A DNA stretch of 64,000 nt. It comes from Streptococcus sp. 116-D4 (GTDB lineage: Bacteria; Bacillota; Bacilli; Lactobacillales; Streptococcaceae). The translations under genes were made by a program, and so were the position numbers. Below the pieces are notes generated by a model that was given only the letters and a program-made list of their open reading frames with translations, was not told the DNA's origin and did no database searches. Shown in pieces: positions 61,214-64,000 of this stretch. How positions within the stretch are numbered: the first letter of the stretch is position 1; every line of letters starts with the position of its first letter. The stretch lies in contig NZ_AP021887.1 in the NCBI RefSeq assembly GCF_009731465.1, positions 924,001 to 988,000 on the forward strand. The letters run 5' to 3'.

Positions 61214-64000
61214 TTATACTTTTACAACTTGAACCTCGTCTTTACCGAGTAAAATCAAGTATTTTTCAATATTTTCAATCGAATAGGCTCGAGATAAAGC
61301 CTCTCCGTATAGGGATAATTGACCACGGTAGCGATCAATGAGTTGACTTGGTTCATCATAGCGGTCTGTCTTATAGTCGAACAGAACGATTTTATCCTCA
61401 TAAAGTAAATAGCCGTCAAGGATACCACGGACAACAAAATCTTCCTGACTCTTTTGGTCTCGTTTGAGCATGGAGAAAGGTTGCTCACGATAAAGGTGGT
61501 CGGTATTGGCAAGAATTTCCTGACCGAGTGCTGTGTCAAAGAATGCAAGGATTTTAGCAAGATTGATCTTATCTCTGACACCTGGGCTGGTTTGAACTTG
61601 TTTGAGAGTTTTTGTCAGGCTAGCAAGCGTTGGTCGCTGGCTGAGGGCAATTCTCTGCATGAGTTCGTGGGTAGCACTACCAATCTCAGCTCCTGTTACC
61701 TTTTCTTTGCTTGAAAAATCTGGTAAATCAAAACTAATTTTCTTGTCTACTGACTGGCCTTGACCTGCAATCTCGACACCTTCCATATCCATAACAGGTT
61801 CGTAGAATTTCTTGATTTGGCTTGGGGTTTGAACACTAGGCAGTTCAATGGCTGCACGGTGAAGAGTATTATAAACTTCCACTTCTTTCAGCATTTCAAG
61901 AGCTTCTTTAATGGTTTCTGACTGGCGATTGTCTACTTGAGAGCTATCTTGTAGAGGACTCTTGGTTTCCAATTCTCCGATAGCTGCTCTAGTCAGCTGA
62001 TCTTCACCAACAAAACGATAGCTAAAGTTGAGATGATCCTTGGCAAATACTTTACTGATAGCCCAAATCCAATCTTGGAAATTCTTGGCTTGAAGTCTAG
62101 TGTTGCTATTTAGTTTTCCATTTTTAGCTGCTGGGTATTCCTTGGCTTCTAGCTTTTCACGAGAACCCTTACCGACAAGATAGAGCTTTTTCTCAGCCCT
62201 CGTCATGGCAACATACAGCAGACGCATTTGCTCTGAATAGCTTGCCAGCTGTAATTCCTCTTCGTTCTGCCTATAGGTCAGGCTAGGAATAGAGAGCTTG
62301 ATGATTTTAGGATAGTGGGCTTCCACTGCTCCTGTCTCTATTTTGGCAATATACTTAAGTCCTAGTCCATTTTTGCGGCTGAGAATGACTTCTGACATAG
62401 AGTCTTGCTTATTAAAGTCTTGATCCATATTGAGGATAAAGACATATGGAAACTCCAACCCTTTACTCTTGTGGATAGTCATGAGCTCTACTGCGTCCTT
62501 AGGTGGTGCAACTACAACGCTTGCCAAATCGTGCTGGGCTTCTAAAACTTGGTCAATCATACGTATAAAACGCGACAAGCCCTTGAAATTGCTCTTTTCA
62601 AATTGATCAGCTCGCAGTGCTAGGGCATAGAGATTAGCTTGTCTAGCAGGCCCATTTGGCAAAGCCCCCACATAATCATAATAAAAACGGTCGTTGTAAA
62701 TCTTCCAAATCAAGTCATAGAGGGAGTGGGTTTTGGCATACAGACGCCAAGAAGCTAGGATATCCATGAATTGGTTCAGTTTCTCAGCTAAAGCTGAGTG
62801 AATCAATCCTTTTTGGCTGCTTGCCAGTTTTTGAGCATTTACTAGTTTCTCATAGAGATTTTCGTGTACTTTATCCTCTGCTTTCTGAAGGGACAAACGT
62901 GCTAACTCGTCCTCGTCAAAGCCAAACATAGGAGACTTCATAAGGGCAACCAAGGCATAATCTTGAAGAGGATTGTGAATGACACGAAGGGTGTCTAGCA
63001 TGACTTGCACTTCTAGGGATTGGAGATAATTGTTTTGCTCTCCGTCAGTTTTGACAGGAATTCCGTAATCTGACAAAGCGAGAAGAATCTGGTCATTACG
63101 ACTGCGACTGGAGGTCAGAAGGGCGATTTCTTTAAAGGCAACACCTTCTTCCTGATGAAGTTTAAGGATTTCCTTGATAACTAAGCGCATTTCGCCTGTT
63201 AGTTTCGTTTCTGCCTGACCCTCTTCTTCCTCATTTGTGTCGTCCTTATCGTAGAGGAGCAATTCTGCCTTGTTGTCTGGATTGGGAGTCAGTTTGGTAT
63301 TGGCAAAAACCAGCTGGTGCATGTTATCATAGTTGATTTCGCCGACCTCTTGGTTCATGAGACGCTCAAATACATCGTTGGTTGCTGACAGCACTTCTGA
63401 ATTACTACGGAAATTTTCCTTGAGGAGAATCAGCTTGCCCTCTTTTGGATTTTGCGCATAGCGTTGGAATTTCTCATTGAAAATCTGCGGGTCTGCCTGA
63501 CGGAAACGATAGATAGACTGCTTGATATCTCCCACCATAAAGCGATTGTGGCCATTAGACAACAAGTCCAACATCCGTTCTTGAATGTGGTTGGTATCTT
63601 GATACTCGTCGACCATGACTTCATGGAAGCGATCCTGATAAGCCTGACGAACTTGCGGGAATTTCTCTAAAATCTCAATGGTGTAATGGCTAATATCAGC
63701 GAATTCAAAGGCATTTTCCTGGCGCTTACGCTGACGATAAGCCTCCACAAAATCGCTCATGAAAGATTGGAAGGTTTTAGCTAGTTTCCAAGTGTCTCCA
63801 TGATAACGTTCTTGATAGTCGAGAATCACTATCTGGTCTGACAGTTGCCCTAGTTTAGCAAACTGGGTCTTTCTTTCTTTGTTGTAGGCATCCGCCAGTG
63901 GCTTCAAATCAGCCTTACGGCTGGCATTGGTCAGAGCTCGACCGTTTTTCTCTTTCGAAATGGCGATAACACGCGCAAGCACTGCTTGGTAAACCTGACT
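61214..64000 (-). CDS. rexA: ATP-dependent exonuclease subunit A (RexA/AddA), C-terminal part
   Basis: At least 928 residues of a ~1,200-aa protein; the N-terminus with Walker A lies beyond the right edge. Visible UvrD-type motifs include Walker [52 protein letters not shown] and [18 protein letters not shown]. The C-terminal RecB-type nuclease has [22 protein letters not shown] and LFDYKTDR (catalytic DYK). With RexB it processes double-strand breaks at Chi. Truncated only by the window. Confidence 0.93.
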   Translation of the reverse strand, partial: SQVYQAVLARVIAISKEKNGRALTNASRKADLKPLADAYNKERKTQFAKLGQLSDQIVILDYQERYHGDTWKLAKTFQSFMSDFVEAYRQRKRQENAFEFADISHYTIEILEKFPQVRQAYQDRFHEVMVDEYQDTNHIQERMLDLLSNGHNRFMVGDIKQSIYRFRQADPQIFNEKFQRYAQNPKEGKLILLKENFRSNSEVLSATNDVFERLMNQEVGEINYDNMHQLVFANTKLTPNPDNKAELLLYDKDDTNEEEEGQAETKLTGEMRLVIKEILKLHQEEGVAFKEIALLTSSRSRNDQILLALSDYGIPVKTDGEQNNYLQSLEVQVMLDTLRVIHNPLQDYALVALMKSPMFGFDEDELARLSLQKAEDKVHENLYEKLVNAQKLASSQKGLIHSALAEKLNQFMDILASWRLYAKTHSLYDLIWKIYNDRFYYDYVGALPNGPARQANLYALALRADQFEKSNFKGLSRFIRMIDQVLEAQHDLASVVVAPPKDAVELMTIHKSKGLEFPYVFILNMDQDFNKQDSMSEVILSRKNGLGLKYIAKIETGAVEAHYPKIIKLSIPSLTYRQNEEELQLASYSEQMRLLYVAMTRAEKKLYLVGKGSREKLEAKEYPAAKNGKLNSNTRLQAKNFQDWIWAISKVFAKDHLNFSYRFVGEDQLTRAAIGELETKSPLQDSSQVDNRQSETIKEALEMLKEVEVYNTLHRAAIELPSVQTPSQIKKFYEPVMDMEGVEIAGQGQSVDKKISFDLPDFSSKEKVTGAEIGSATHELMQRIALSQRPTLASLTKTLKQVQTSPGVRDKINLAKILAFFDTALGQEILANTDHLYREQPFSMLKRDQKSQEDFVVRGILDGYLLYEDKIVLFDYKTDRYDEPSQLIDRYRGQLSLYGEALSRAYSIENIEKYLILLGKDEVQVVKV

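Noticed and set aside
61214..64000. rexA as a pseudogene because its N-terminus is missing
   Set aside because: The frame is open to the window edge; the loss is due to the window boundary.

Overview
The window looks like chromosome from a mitis-group streptococcus, most likely Streptococcus pneumoniae or a close relative (S. pseudopneumoniae, S. mitis). The reasons are: three BOX-type repeats that carry the core of the pneumococcal BOXA1R primer; a complete lac tagatose-6-phosphate system; an LPXTG surface protein; XerS with its cognate difSL site; an acetoin/pyruvate dehydrogenase locus whose lipoyl domain sits on E3; and low GC with strong AGGAGG ribosome binding sites. No rRNA, tRNA or CRISPR array was seen. 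Most genes run + up to the dif site near 52.05 kb and - after it, as expected where the replichores meet at the terminus.

Layout. 0-6 kb: housekeeping genes (ispA end, tlyA, argR-family regulator, recN, PPP phosphatase, lepA). 6-12.8 kb: galactitol-type PTS gatABC, lacX, lacABCD. 12.9-15.8 kb: an AT-rich insert within the lac locus holding a LytTR response regulator, a 59-residue double-glycine peptide with two CX6C motifs, a small unknown protein and a SunS-like GT2 glycosyltransferase. I read this as a glycocin (glycosylated bacteriocin) locus. 16-21.6 kb: lacT (with RAT/terminator), lacF, lacE, lacG, a paralog of the small unknown protein, and lacR in reverse. 21.7-25.5 kb: nrdHEF on the - strand. 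25.6-30.9 kb: ptsHI, a cysteine-cluster protein, an LPXTG protein with Pro-rich repeats, and a remnant membrane gene. 31-34.7 kb: dihydroxyacetone kinase locus (dhaQ, dhaS / dhaKLM). 34.7-39.5 kb: a lactococcin-972-type bacteriocin cassette bracketed by two ~225-bp direct repeats. 39.6-44.2 kb: HAD hydrolase, ung, mutX, pyrC, MATE transporter. 44.3-50.9 kb: acoA, acoB, a tandem structured repeat array, acoC, lpdA, lplA. 50.9-52.1 kb: xerS and dif. 52.1-56.5 kb: accessory copper module (copY, copB) and IS3-family debris. 56.5-64 kb: ClC channel, rnhB, rbgA, an unknown 392-aa protein, a BOX element and the C-terminal part of rexA.

How it fits together. GatABC and LacFE would import galactose and lactose as 6-phosphates. 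LacG releases galactose-6-phosphate, LacAB/C/D take it to triose phosphates, and HPr/EI (ptsHI) in the same window supply phosphate. LacT antitermination, LacR operators and CcpA cre-like sites tie this to sugar supply. The lactococcin-972 promoter has almost the same cre/-35 overlap as the gat promoter, and the glycocin locus sits inside the lac locus, so both bacteriocins may respond to carbon source. LplA would charge the lipoyl domain of LpdA in the adjacent dehydrogenase complex.

The strongest candidate for an undescribed system is the glycocin locus at 12.9-15.8 kb. It has no recognisable transporter, thiol oxidoreductase or histidine kinase beside it. Next in interest are the repeat-flanked lactococcin-972 cassette and the acoB-acoC repeats, whose hairpins show compensatory changes.
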